Source of the DNA: JACCQS01 sp050999295 | Lineage (GTDB): Bacteria > Actinomycetota > Actinomycetes > Mycobacteriales > Geodermatophilaceae | Length of the DNA: 5,048 nucleotides | NCBI GenBank assembly: GCA_050999295.1 | Contig: JBPCPI010000191.1 | Coordinates: forward strand, 1 to 5,048 | Direction of reading: 5' to 3' | Shown: piece by piece, positions 1 through 5,048 of the stretch | Position numbering within the stretch: position 1 is the first letter of the stretch | How the letters are laid out: each line of letters starts with the position of its first letter | The notes under the pieces: generated by a model | The model's input: only the letters and a program-made list of their open reading frames with translations | What the model was told of the DNA's origin: nothing | Databases searched by the model: none | Made by a program: the position numbers and the translations under genes

Positions 1-197
1 CACGACCAGCCGCCATCCACCGCGTAGCCGTAGCTGCCCCACTGCCCCATTCCGCGCCCGTGCCCGTACCCGTGGCCGGTCAAGTCCACCTGGGTGGCTG
101 CCTCGGCACGATCCGGCGCGCTCAGCACGCCCATCCCCAGTACGGCGAGCAGGACGGTGATGAGCAGGACTAGGCGACGAGAACCCCCGAATGGCAT
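1..197 (-). CDS. Secreted SpoIID/LytB-domain protein, N-terminal part (cut by window edge)
   Basis: The first 65 residues are visible, read leftward from an ATG at 197-195. Residues 1-8 (MPFGGSRR) are a short basic n-region. Residues 9-28 are a hydrophobic core rich in Leu and Val. An Ala-Glu-Ala stretch at 31-33 looks like a signal peptidase I site, so export is predicted. The mature protein opens with a Gly/His-rich motif at about 41-58 (GHGYGHGRGMGQWGSYGY), followed by DGGWS. This resembles the 'GxGxGHGxGMxQxGAxG' signature of SpoIID/LytB-domain proteins, which in sporulating Firmicutes act in peptidoglycan remodelling. In actinobacteria such proteins are usually secreted and poorly characterised. 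The start has only a weak GAGG about 12 nt upstream (minus strand, 213-210). An ATG at 208 is out of frame. The gene is divergent from the glycan operon. The family call rests on a short motif; the catalytic region lies outside the window. Confidence 0.78.
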   Translation of the reverse strand, partial: MPFGGSRRLVLLITVLLAVLGMGVLSAPDRAEAATQVDLTGHGYGHGRGMGQWGSYGYAVDGGWS

Positions 198-228
198 GGC
201 GACAGCATGCCTCGCGCGTGGGGCTGAA

Positions 229-256
229 GCTATAGAAGCGACCGATAGTGACACAA
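229..256 (-). promoter_or_regulatory. Candidate sigma-70-type promoter for the SpoIID-like gene
   Basis: On the minus strand, TTGTGT (256-251) and TATAGC (234-229) are separated by 16 bp. They match the -35 and -10 consensus at 3 and 4 of 6 positions. Transcription would begin near 222, giving a leader of about 25 nt before the ATG at 197. The -35 element lies inside the 9-bp tandem repeat at 247-264, so a protein bound there could act directly on this promoter. The call rests on sequence similarity and spacing only. Confidence 0.4.
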
Positions 257-264
257 GTGACACA
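247..264. repeat. Perfect 9-bp tandem repeat, likely regulator-binding site
   Basis: AGTGACACA occurs twice head to tail (247-255 and 256-264). It is followed by a degenerate third unit at 265-273 (TGTGAAACG, 6 of 9 matching). On the minus strand this reads as TGTGTCACT repeated. The junction of the second and third units also creates the palindrome CACATGTG (261-268). It sits in the divergent intergenic region and overlaps the candidate -35 of the minus-strand gene. Short tandem direct repeats of this kind are commonly bound by OmpR-type response regulators. MtrA, which controls cell-wall hydrolase genes in actinobacteria, recognises direct repeats with a GTCAC- or GTAAC-like core. The link to MtrA is a guess. 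Confidence 0.5.
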
Positions 265-323
265 TGTGAAACGAGGCGACACGCTGAGACTGCGAAATTC
301 CTGCTGATTTGCCGACCGACCCA

Positions 324-344
324 GGTCCGGGGCCGAGCCGGACC
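324..344. repeat. Inverted repeat, 7-bp stem and 7-nt loop
   Basis: GGTCCGG (324-330) and CCGGACC (338-344) are perfect reverse complements around a 7-nt loop (331-337). The element lies upstream of the methyltransferase start and abuts the next hairpin, sharing base 344. No T-run follows on either strand, so a factor-independent terminator is unlikely. It could be an operator half-site pair or part of a structured leader. Confidence 0.5.
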
Positions 345-360
345 GACACTTAGAGTGTCG
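344..360. repeat. Inverted repeat, 7-bp stem and 3-nt loop, at the operon start
   Basis: CGACACT (344-350) and AGTGTCG (354-360) are perfect reverse complements flanking the triplet TAG. The element ends 3 nt before the GTG at 364 and contains the alternative GTG at 355. It also holds the possible -10 hexamer at 351-356. It could be an operator that masks the promoter, or an RNA hairpin that limits access to the start codon. The same GACAC core occurs in the tandem repeat at 247-264 and again at 278-282. Confidence 0.5.
351..356 (+). promoter_or_regulatory. Possible -10 element for a leaderless operon transcript
   Basis: TAGAGT fits the actinobacterial -10 pattern TANNNT and ends 7 nt before the GTG at 364. 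That is the spacing expected if transcription starts on the start codon itself. No usable Shine-Dalgarno sequence precedes this GTG, which fits leaderless initiation. No convincing -35 hexamer is visible around 327-333, so the element is tentative. Confidence 0.3.
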
Positions 361-363
361 CCC

Positions 364-963
364 GTGGGGTATCACGAATGGCATGGACGGCCGGGCTATT
401 ACAAGGACGTGGTGCGGCATTTCAAGCCGGGTTCGCGAATCCTGGACGTCGGATGCGGAACGGCGTGGCTATCAGAAGACTTTCCTGACTATGTCGGCCT
501 GGACAACTTCCAATCGACCGTGGACAGCGCTAAGGAACAGGGCATCGACGTACGCCTGGCCGATCTCGAACACGAGTTCCCGATCGGTGACGCCGAGTTC
601 GACGGAGTGATCCTCAAGGACGTCCTGGAGCACCTCCTGGACCCGGTCACGGTGGTGCTGGAAGTCCAGCGCGTTCTCAAGCCCGGCGGCCGGGTCTTCG
701 CATCCTCGCCCGATGCTCAGCGCTGGGTGTGGAATGACTACACCCACCGCCGCCCCTGGACCCGCACGTCCATGCGCCGGCTGTTCGCCGACCAGGGATT
801 CGAAGTACTCACCGTGTCCTATGAGTCGGTCATGCCCGGCAGCAGCATCGTGTCGGGTTGGTTCAAGCGCAAGCGGCGCCCACGCTCGCTCAGCCTGGCG
901 ACCTGGCTGCCCGGCTGGCGGCGCAACGTGTGGATCCTCGCTCGGCGCACAGCTACCGGCTGA
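364..963 (+). CDS. Class I SAM-dependent methyltransferase (Methyltransf_11/23 type)
   Basis: A 199-residue protein starting at GTG 364; GTG 355 would add three residues. The reading frame stays open leftward past 94, but that extension runs antisense to the SpoIID-like gene and is low-complexity, so I exclude it. Conserved methyltransferase features are in order. Motif I is ILDVGCGTAWL (26-36). Asp47 at the end of beta-2 (VGLDN) should bind the SAM ribose. Asp67 (LADLE) is placed to contact adenine. The post-II motif runs DGVILKDVLEH (80-90), and motif III VLKPGGRVF is at 104-112. The segment NDYTHRRPWT (124-133) recurs in methyltransferases of surface-glycan clusters. There is no signal peptide or membrane segment, so it is cytoplasmic. 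As first gene of a glycan operon it probably methylates a sugar nucleotide or a growing glycan (inference). The substrate and methylated position cannot be read. About 200 residues is normal for the family. Confidence 0.85.
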   Translation: MGYHEWHGRPGYYKDVVRHFKPGSRILDVGCGTAWLSEDFPDYVGLDNFQSTVDSAKEQGIDVRLADLEHEFPIGDAEFDGVILKDVLEHLLDPVTVVLEVQRVLKPGGRVFASSPDAQRWVWNDYTHRRPWTRTSMRRLFADQGFEVLTVSYESVMPGSSIVSGWFKRKRRPRSLSLATWLPGWRRNVWILARRTATG

Positions 964-974
964 TCTTCTCCGAG

Positions 975-2150
975 GTGCGAATCGCGGTCATCTACGACTG
1001 CCTGTTCCCGGTCTCCACCGGAGGCGGGGAGCGGCAGTACGCAGCCTTCGCTCGGCGCTTTGCCGAGGCCGGTCACGATGTCAAATATCTGACCCGGCGC
1101 CAGTGGGCGACCCATCCCCCCAAAGTTCGGGGTGTGGACGTCGAGGCCATCGCCGGCTCCGCCGAGCTTCATGACGACGCGGGGAATCGACGGCTCGGAC
1201 CCGCGGTGTGGTTCGCCTTGCGCATCTTCGGCCATCTCCTGTTGCGTCGCGGACGTTACGACGCGGTGCTAGTCAGTGCGCTGCCCGCGCTGAACGTGCC
1301 GGCCCTGCGGCTCGCGCTGCTCGGCCGGCCGGTGGTGATCTGCGTGGACTTCCTCGAGGTCTGGCGGCCCCAGCAATGGGTGGACTACGCAGGGCCGGTG
1401 GCCGGTCGGATCGCCCGGCAACTCCAGCGGCTGGCAGTTGTGCTCGCGCCGTTGGCCAGCTGCCATTCGGCGATGAACGGCGCGCGGCTGCGTGCTGAGG
1501 GGCTGCGCACGTCGCCGATCGTGAGTCCCGGTCTCATCGAGACGACCAACCCGGCCGAGCCGGTGCTGACCGCGATCGAGCCACCGACCGTGGTGTTCGC
1601 AGGTCGGATGATCCCGGACAAGAGGGTGGACACCATCCCGGCCGCGATCGGCTGGGCACGCCGGGATCTGCCTACCCTGCGCGCACGACTTCTCGGCGAT
1701 GGCCAGCAACGACCCACGGTGCAACGGGAGGTCGATCGCCTCGGGCTGCAGGATGTGATCGACCTGCCCGGCTTCGTGGACGAGGCGGAACTCACCCGGA
1801 CCCTGCGGGCGGCCTCCTGCTTGATCAATCCCTCCCAGCGCGAGGGTTACGGAATCGTTGTCGTCGAGGCCAATGCGCTCGGAACTCCCGCGATCCTGGT
1901 CGAGGCTCCGGACAACGCGTCGATCGAACTCATCTCGCCCGGAGTCAATGGCGTCGTCGCGGCGAGCACCGATTCCGCCGTCCTCGGTCGCGCCATAGTC
2001 GATGTGGTTACGGCCGGTGCCGCGCTGCGCGCCAGCACCTACGCGTGGTACGCCGATGCGGTGCAGACCAAGACGATGTCCGCCGCGGCGGACGGCATCC
2101 TCGCCGCGATGGAGGCTCGACGCCGACAGCGCTCGATCGTGGACACATGA
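975..2150 (+). CDS. GT-B glycosyltransferase, family GT4
   Basis: A 391-residue protein. GTG 975 gives the typical opening MRIAVIYD, followed by the N-terminal glycine-rich loop TGGGERQ (15-21). It has the two-domain GT-B layout: an acceptor domain to about 200 and a donor-binding C-terminal domain from about 205. In the latter, GRMIPDKR (210-217) supplies the Arg211/Lys216 pair that contacts the donor phosphates. GDG is at 241-243. The E-x7-E motif is Glu290 to Glu298 (EGYGIVVVEA), the hallmark of retaining GT4 enzymes. The segment DFLEVWRPQQWVDYAG in the first half resembles GT4 proteins of polysaccharide clusters. It should transfer a sugar from a nucleotide donor to a lipid-linked acceptor at the cytoplasmic membrane face; donor and linkage are unknown. 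It begins 11 nt after the methyltransferase stop with no clear Shine-Dalgarno sequence, suggesting coupled translation. An earlier in-frame start would only extend into the preceding gene. Confidence 0.88.
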   Translation: MRIAVIYDCLFPVSTGGGERQYAAFARRFAEAGHDVKYLTRRQWATHPPKVRGVDVEAIAGSAELHDDAGNRRLGPAVWFALRIFGHLLLRRGRYDAVLVSALPALNVPALRLALLGRPVVICVDFLEVWRPQQWVDYAGPVAGRIARQLQRLAVVLAPLASCHSAMNGARLRAEGLRTSPIVSPGLIETTNPAEPVLTAIEPPTVVFAGRMIPDKRVDTIPAAIGWARRDLPTLRARLLGDGQQRPTVQREVDRLGLQDVIDLPGFVDEAELTRTLRAASCLINPSQREGYGIVVVEANALGTPAILVEAPDNASIELISPGVNGVVAASTDSAVLGRAIVDVVTAGAALRASTYAWYADAVQTKTMSAAADGILAAMEARRRQRSIVDT

Positions 2151-3289
2151 GCCAGGCGATCAAGGTCGCGGTGGATCTCGTCTATTTCACCGGCCGCAAG
2201 GGCGGAACCGAAACCTATGCCAAGGGCCTGTTTCCGGCCCTGCGCCAGGCGGCGCCCGATCTTCGACTCGTCGGGCTGACCAATACCGAGATAGGCCCGG
2301 TTGCGCCTGACTGGTTCCCGGGCGAGGTGGTGCAACTGCCGGTCTCGGGCGAGAACCGGCTCACGTGGGCCGCCGCGGAGCTAGGTCTGGTCTCCCTGGC
2401 GGCCCGCCGGGTCGGCGCCGATCTGCTGCATTGTCCGGCAAATTTCGGGCCTGCTGTTCGACTACTACCCACGATCGTGACCATCCACGATCTGCTCTCG
2501 TTCCGGCACCCCGATCTCATCGCGGGCCGGCTGGCCAAGGGCGTCTCGTTGTTGTCCAAGCGCGCCGCCCGCGCGGCAACGAGAGTGCTCACCGACTCTC
2601 AGGCATCCGCTGCCGATATCGAACGGTTCCTCGGGGTCGGTCCCGAACGTGTCGATGTAGTTCCATTGGCCGCGTCGATTCCCGACGCGGCTTCCTCCGA
2701 TCCGAAGGTGCTGCACCAGCTCGGCATCCCGAGCGGCCGATCATTCGTGTTGTCGACCGGGAACAGATTGCCGCACAAGAACTTCGAGGTTCTGCTCCGG
2801 GCCTGGGCAAGGCTGCCGGACCCCCGCCCGATGCTGGTCATCACTGGCAGTCACGGCGAGGACCCGCTGCTCGTGCTGACCGAGCGGCTCGGACTTGCCG
2901 ACGACGTGCTGCTCACGAGATGGGTCTCCGCGCAGGAACTCGAAACGCTCTACCAACGCGCGACGCTCTACGTCTGTCCGTCGCTGTTCGAAGGCTTCGG
3001 TCTGCCCTTGCTGGAAGCCATGCAGCGAGGATGCCCGGTCCTGGCCTCCGATATCCCCGTGCTTCGGGAGGTCGGCGGCGACGCGGTCCGTTACGTCGAC
3101 GCGAGGACACCAGCATCCTTGCGAAGCGGCCTGGCCGCTGCATTGACCGATGATGGAGCCCGGCAGGAGCTCGGCCGGGCCGGCCGGCTCCAGGCACGCC
3201 GGTTCTCCTGGGAAGCCACTGCCGCGGCCACAGCCGAGAGCTACCGGCGGGCGCTGCGATCTGCCAGGCGTGACGGCGCGCGACCGTGA
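2147..3289 (+). CDS. GT-B glycosyltransferase, family GT4 (mannosyltransferase-like)
   Basis: A 380-residue protein starting at the ATG that overlaps the previous stop (ATGA, 2147-2150). The N-terminal GG of the donor/acceptor cleft is at 19-20 (GRKGGTETY). IHDLLSFRHP (113-122) is a segment common in GT4 mannosyltransferase-like enzymes of O-antigen and exopolysaccharide clusters. The C-terminal domain has STGNRLPHKN (203-212), with Arg207 and Lys211 as likely phosphate contacts. VITGS follows at 231-235, and the E-x7-E motif is Glu282 to Glu290 (EGFGLPLLEA). Length is normal for the family and no key residue seems lost. It shares fold and operon with the preceding GT4 but differs clearly in sequence, so it probably adds a different sugar or linkage rather than being a recent duplicate. 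GDP-mannose or GDP-deoxyhexose are plausible donors, given the dehydratase gene downstream; this is inference. A longer reading from 2045 would run inside the upstream gene and is not supported. Confidence 0.88.
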   Translation: MSQAIKVAVDLVYFTGRKGGTETYAKGLFPALRQAAPDLRLVGLTNTEIGPVAPDWFPGEVVQLPVSGENRLTWAAAELGLVSLAARRVGADLLHCPANFGPAVRLLPTIVTIHDLLSFRHPDLIAGRLAKGVSLLSKRAARAATRVLTDSQASAADIERFLGVGPERVDVVPLAASIPDAASSDPKVLHQLGIPSGRSFVLSTGNRLPHKNFEVLLRAWARLPDPRPMLVITGSHGEDPLLVLTERLGLADDVLLTRWVSAQELETLYQRATLYVCPSLFEGFGLPLLEAMQRGCPVLASDIPVLREVGGDAVRYVDARTPASLRSGLAAALTDDGARQELGRAGRLQARRFSWEATAAATAESYRRALRSARRDGARP

Positions 3290-4599
3290 CCGGTTGGGGA
3301 CGTCTTGGATTGGCCGACCGCCCGGGGGTACGCGCCGGGATCATCGTGCTGGCCGGATCGATCCTCGGGCACCTCGGCAACTACCTCTTCTATGTCGTGG
3401 CCGCCCGCAGCCTCGGCGTCGAGCAGTTCGCCGAAGTCACCGCGATGATCGCTTACTCCACGATCATCGCCTGGCCGATCAACGGGCTGCAGGTCGCCGT
3501 GGCTCGAGACGTGGCCCGGATGCGCGGTGTGGATGATCTGGAGGGATTGGCCGGGTTGGTCAGCACCCTGGTCCGGCGCGGCCTGGTGCTCGGTCTGGCG
3601 CTCGCGGCCATGCTGATCGCCATCAGTCCAGTGCTACTGCATTGGCTGGACCTGTCCACGATCTGGCTTCCGGTCGCGGCCGCGGTCTGGATCGTCTTGC
3701 TGGTGCTGTTGATCGTCGGCACCGGAGTGGCGCAGGGGCTGGAGCGGTTCGGCCTGTTCGCGGTTCTGCTCGCCGGCCCGTTGGGGTTGTTACGGACCCT
3801 TCTGCTGCCGCTGCTCGTGCTCATCGCGGGCTTGACCGGATCGATGCTGGCCATGGCCCTGGCCACGCTCGTGGGTCTGGCCATGATCGCGCCCGCGGTG
3901 CGACGGGCCAGCGCTGGTCCACGGCGATCGGTGCCGTTCCACCCGGGGGCTGCCATGTTCGCCCTGATCGCGTTCGCCAGCATGACCAACGTCGACGTAC
4001 TCGTCGTCAAGGCCACCCTCGATGCGGGAGTCGCTGGTGCATACTCCGGGGCCGCCCTGATCGGCAAGATCGCGCTGTTCGCACCGTCTGCGCTGGCCCT
4101 GGTTCTCCTCCCGCGGGCGGCGGCCGCGCTCGAGCGGGGCGAGCGTGCCGAGCGCGCGGTCGTGCTGACGATGGGAGTGACGGTCGCGCTGGGTCTGGCC
4201 ATCGCCGGGATGCTGGCGCTGCTTCCGGGCAGCATCCTGGCGTTGACCTTCGGCGACGACTTCGAGGCAGCCGCCACACTTCTGGCACCGCTCGCGCTCA
4301 TCATGACGATGGCCGCGGCCCTCAACGTGCACATGACATTCTCCCTGGCCCGTCGCAGCCGCAGGTTGCCGACGCTGATGGTGGTCGGCGCGCTCGGACA
4401 CCTGCTGCTGCTGTACTTCTGGCACGACAGCCCGGCGGAGATCGTCCGGGCCACCGCGGTCACCCTCGGTGTGGTGCTCGCGGTACACGAGGCGACGTCA
4501 CGGTTTGGCCTGGCTCGCATGGGCCTGACGCTGCTGCGTTCGAGATCGGCGCGTGCTCCGCAGCGCCCCGTCGAACAAGGCACAGGCGACGGGTCGTAA
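3286..4599 (+). CDS. Polysaccharide/oligosaccharide flippase, MOP superfamily (Wzx-like)
   Basis: A 437-residue, very hydrophobic protein with about 12 predicted membrane segments, near residues 17-39, 52-73, 98-120, 126-148, 157-181, 184-205, 221-241, 250-277, 292-314, 328-349, 362-379 and 388-403. The first helix region ends in NYLFYVVAARSLGVEQFAEV (32-51), a typical opening of polysaccharide-export flippases ('yvlaAR.LG...fG'). The stretch NVDVLVVKATLDAGVAGAYS (235-254) matches the conserved mid-protein segment of the family. Its expected role is to move a lipid-linked oligosaccharide from the inner to the outer face of the cytoplasmic membrane. GTG 3286 overlaps the previous stop (GTGA), indicating translational coupling. 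The C-terminus is a basic, then polar tail (about 404-437). One rare TTA leucine codon occurs at residue 169. A role as a generic lipid-II-type or other MOP transporter cannot be excluded, but the context favours glycan export. Confidence 0.85.
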   Translation: MTGWGRLGLADRPGVRAGIIVLAGSILGHLGNYLFYVVAARSLGVEQFAEVTAMIAYSTIIAWPINGLQVAVARDVARMRGVDDLEGLAGLVSTLVRRGLVLGLALAAMLIAISPVLLHWLDLSTIWLPVAAAVWIVLLVLLIVGTGVAQGLERFGLFAVLLAGPLGLLRTLLLPLLVLIAGLTGSMLAMALATLVGLAMIAPAVRRASAGPRRSVPFHPGAAMFALIAFASMTNVDVLVVKATLDAGVAGAYSGAALIGKIALFAPSALALVLLPRAAAALERGERAERAVVLTMGVTVALGLAIAGMLALLPGSILALTFGDDFEAAATLLAPLALIMTMAAALNVHMTFSLARRSRRLPTLMVVGALGHLLLLYFWHDSPAEIVRATAVTLGVVLAVHEATSRFGLARMGLTLLRSRSARAPQRPVEQGTGDGS

Positions 4600-4636
4600 C
4601 GTCCGTCCCGCCGAATCGCAGAGATCGAGTACTGAC

Positions 4637-4643
4637 AAGGGAG
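4637..4643 (+). promoter_or_regulatory. Strong ribosome binding site of the dehydratase gene
   Basis: AAGGGAG lies 5 nt before the ATG at 4649. It is the only strong Shine-Dalgarno match among the plus-strand starts in the window, and it fixes the start of the downstream gene. It sits in the 49-nt gap after the flippase stop. I see no convincing promoter or terminator in that gap. Confidence 0.75.
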
Positions 4644-4648
4644 CTTGC

Positions 4649-5048
4649 ATGCCGCGCGCGCTGATCACCGGGATCACCGGACAGGACGGCCTGTATCTCG
4701 GCGAGCTACTGGCCGCCAAGGGGTATGAGGTCTTCGGTCTCGTGCGCGGCCAGAGCAATCCGAAGATCGCCACCGTCGAGGAGATCATCCCGAGCATCGA
4801 GTTGCTCGAGGGCGATCTGACCGATCTGTCCAGCCTGATCGCCGCGCTGGAGATCGCTCAGCCACAGGAGGTCTACAACCTCGGCGCGATCAGCTTTGTC
4901 GGGCTCTCGTGGAAGCAGGCCGAGCTCACCGGTGAGATCACCGGGATGGGTGTGCTGCGCATGCTCGAGGCCATCCGGATCCACACCCAGAACGACATGG
5001 GCACGGTTCGCTTCTACCAGGCTTCGAGTTCGGAGATGTTCGGGAAGG
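4649..5048 (+). CDS. gmd: GDP-mannose 4,6-dehydratase, N-terminal part (cut by window edge)
   Basis: The first 133 residues of an extended short-chain dehydrogenase/reductase are visible. The family (usually about 320-370 residues) converts GDP-D-mannose to GDP-4-keto-6-deoxy-D-mannose, the precursor of GDP-fucose, GDP-rhamnose and related sugars. The Rossmann motif is ALITGITGQDG (4-14), nearly invariant in Gmd. Further matches are EGDL (54-57), EVYNLGAIS (74-82), LRMLEAIR (103-110) and FYQASSSEMFG (122-132). By comparison with E. coli Gmd, Ser127 takes the place of the catalytic Thr and Glu129 that of the catalytic Glu; the Tyr-x3-Lys pair lies beyond the edge. After strand 2 the sequence reads VRGQSNPK rather than the usual R-R-x-S, and the following loop is several residues shorter. 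This suggests a divergent subgroup. The enzyme is cytoplasmic and uses NADP. A related NDP-sugar dehydratase or reductase is possible, but the motif set favours Gmd. Confidence 0.85.
   Translation, partial: MPRALITGITGQDGLYLGELLAAKGYEVFGLVRGQSNPKIATVEEIIPSIELLEGDLTDLSSLIAALEIAQPQEVYNLGAISFVGLSWKQAELTGEITGMGVLRMLEAIRIHTQNDMGTVRFYQASSSEMFGK

Noticed and set aside
268..301. ECF-sigma-like promoter on the minus strand (GGAAT with downstream CGTT)
   Set aside because: The spacing between the two elements is about 23 nt, too long compared with the usual 16-18.
309..314. TTGCCG as a -35 partner for TAGAGT at 351-356
   Set aside because: The spacer would be 36 bp, far outside the workable range.
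94..354. Upstream extension of the methyltransferase reading frame to ATG 94 or ATG 196
   Set aside because: The 94-197 part is antisense to the signal peptide and motif of the SpoIID-like gene, and the rest crosses the repeat-bearing intergenic region. The predicted residues are low-complexity and unlike a methyltransferase N-terminus.
3453..4583. Long minus-strand open frame (376 codons) opposite the flippase gene
   Set aside because: It lies wholly inside a convincing membrane-protein gene. Its translation is Ala/Ser/Arg/Thr-rich without motifs, as expected of an antisense frame in GC-rich DNA.
4588..4607. Possible terminator hairpin after the flippase (GACGG and CCGTC with a 10-nt loop)
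   Set aside because: The stem is only 5 bp with a wide loop, has no T-run, and overlaps the stop codon; too weak to call.
3642..4664. Plus-strand 340-codon open frame overlapping the flippase and the dehydratase start
   Set aside because: It is Arg/Gly/Ala-rich with no recognisable domain, in a shifted frame of the flippase gene and running over the dehydratase ribosome site; a GC-bias artefact.

Overview
The window looks like a chromosomal stretch from a high-GC, actinobacteria-like genome. The signs are strong G/C preference at third codon positions, frequent GTG starts, 4-bp stop/start overlaps, and a divergent secreted SpoIID/LytB-type protein whose 'GYGHGRGMGQWG' motif is typical of actinobacterial members. 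The genus cannot be fixed from the sequence.

Layout: positions 1-197 (minus strand) hold the 5' end of an exported SpoIID/LytB-domain protein, cut by the left window edge. Positions 198-363 are a divergent intergenic region. It carries a perfect 9-bp tandem repeat, a candidate promoter for the minus-strand gene, and two back-to-back perfect inverted repeats just before the plus-strand operon. From about 364 to the right edge, five plus-strand genes form a surface-glycan operon: a class I SAM-dependent methyltransferase (364-963), two GT4-type GT-B glycosyltransferases (975-2150 and 2147-3289), a 12-segment polysaccharide flippase of the MOP/Wzx type (3286-4599), and the start of a GDP-mannose 4,6-dehydratase (4649 to the edge, truncated).

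How the genes could work together (inference): the dehydratase makes GDP-4-keto-6-deoxymannose, the precursor of GDP-6-deoxyhexoses such as fucose or rhamnose. The two glycosyltransferases add sugars to a carrier-linked oligosaccharide on the cytoplasmic face. The methyltransferase may methylate a sugar or glycan end, and the flippase moves the lipid-linked product across the membrane. An initiating phosphoglycosyltransferase, a polymerase and a 4-keto reductase are not in the window and would be expected beyond the right edge or elsewhere.

The first four plus-strand genes are tightly packed (11-nt gap, then ATGA and GTGA overlaps) and lack good Shine-Dalgarno sequences, so they probably depend on translational coupling. 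The dehydratase is set off by a 49-nt gap and has a strong AAGGGAG site. I found no CRISPR array, RNA gene, insertion sequence or clearly new system. The most interesting parts are the structured 198-363 intergenic region and the altered cofactor loop of the dehydratase.
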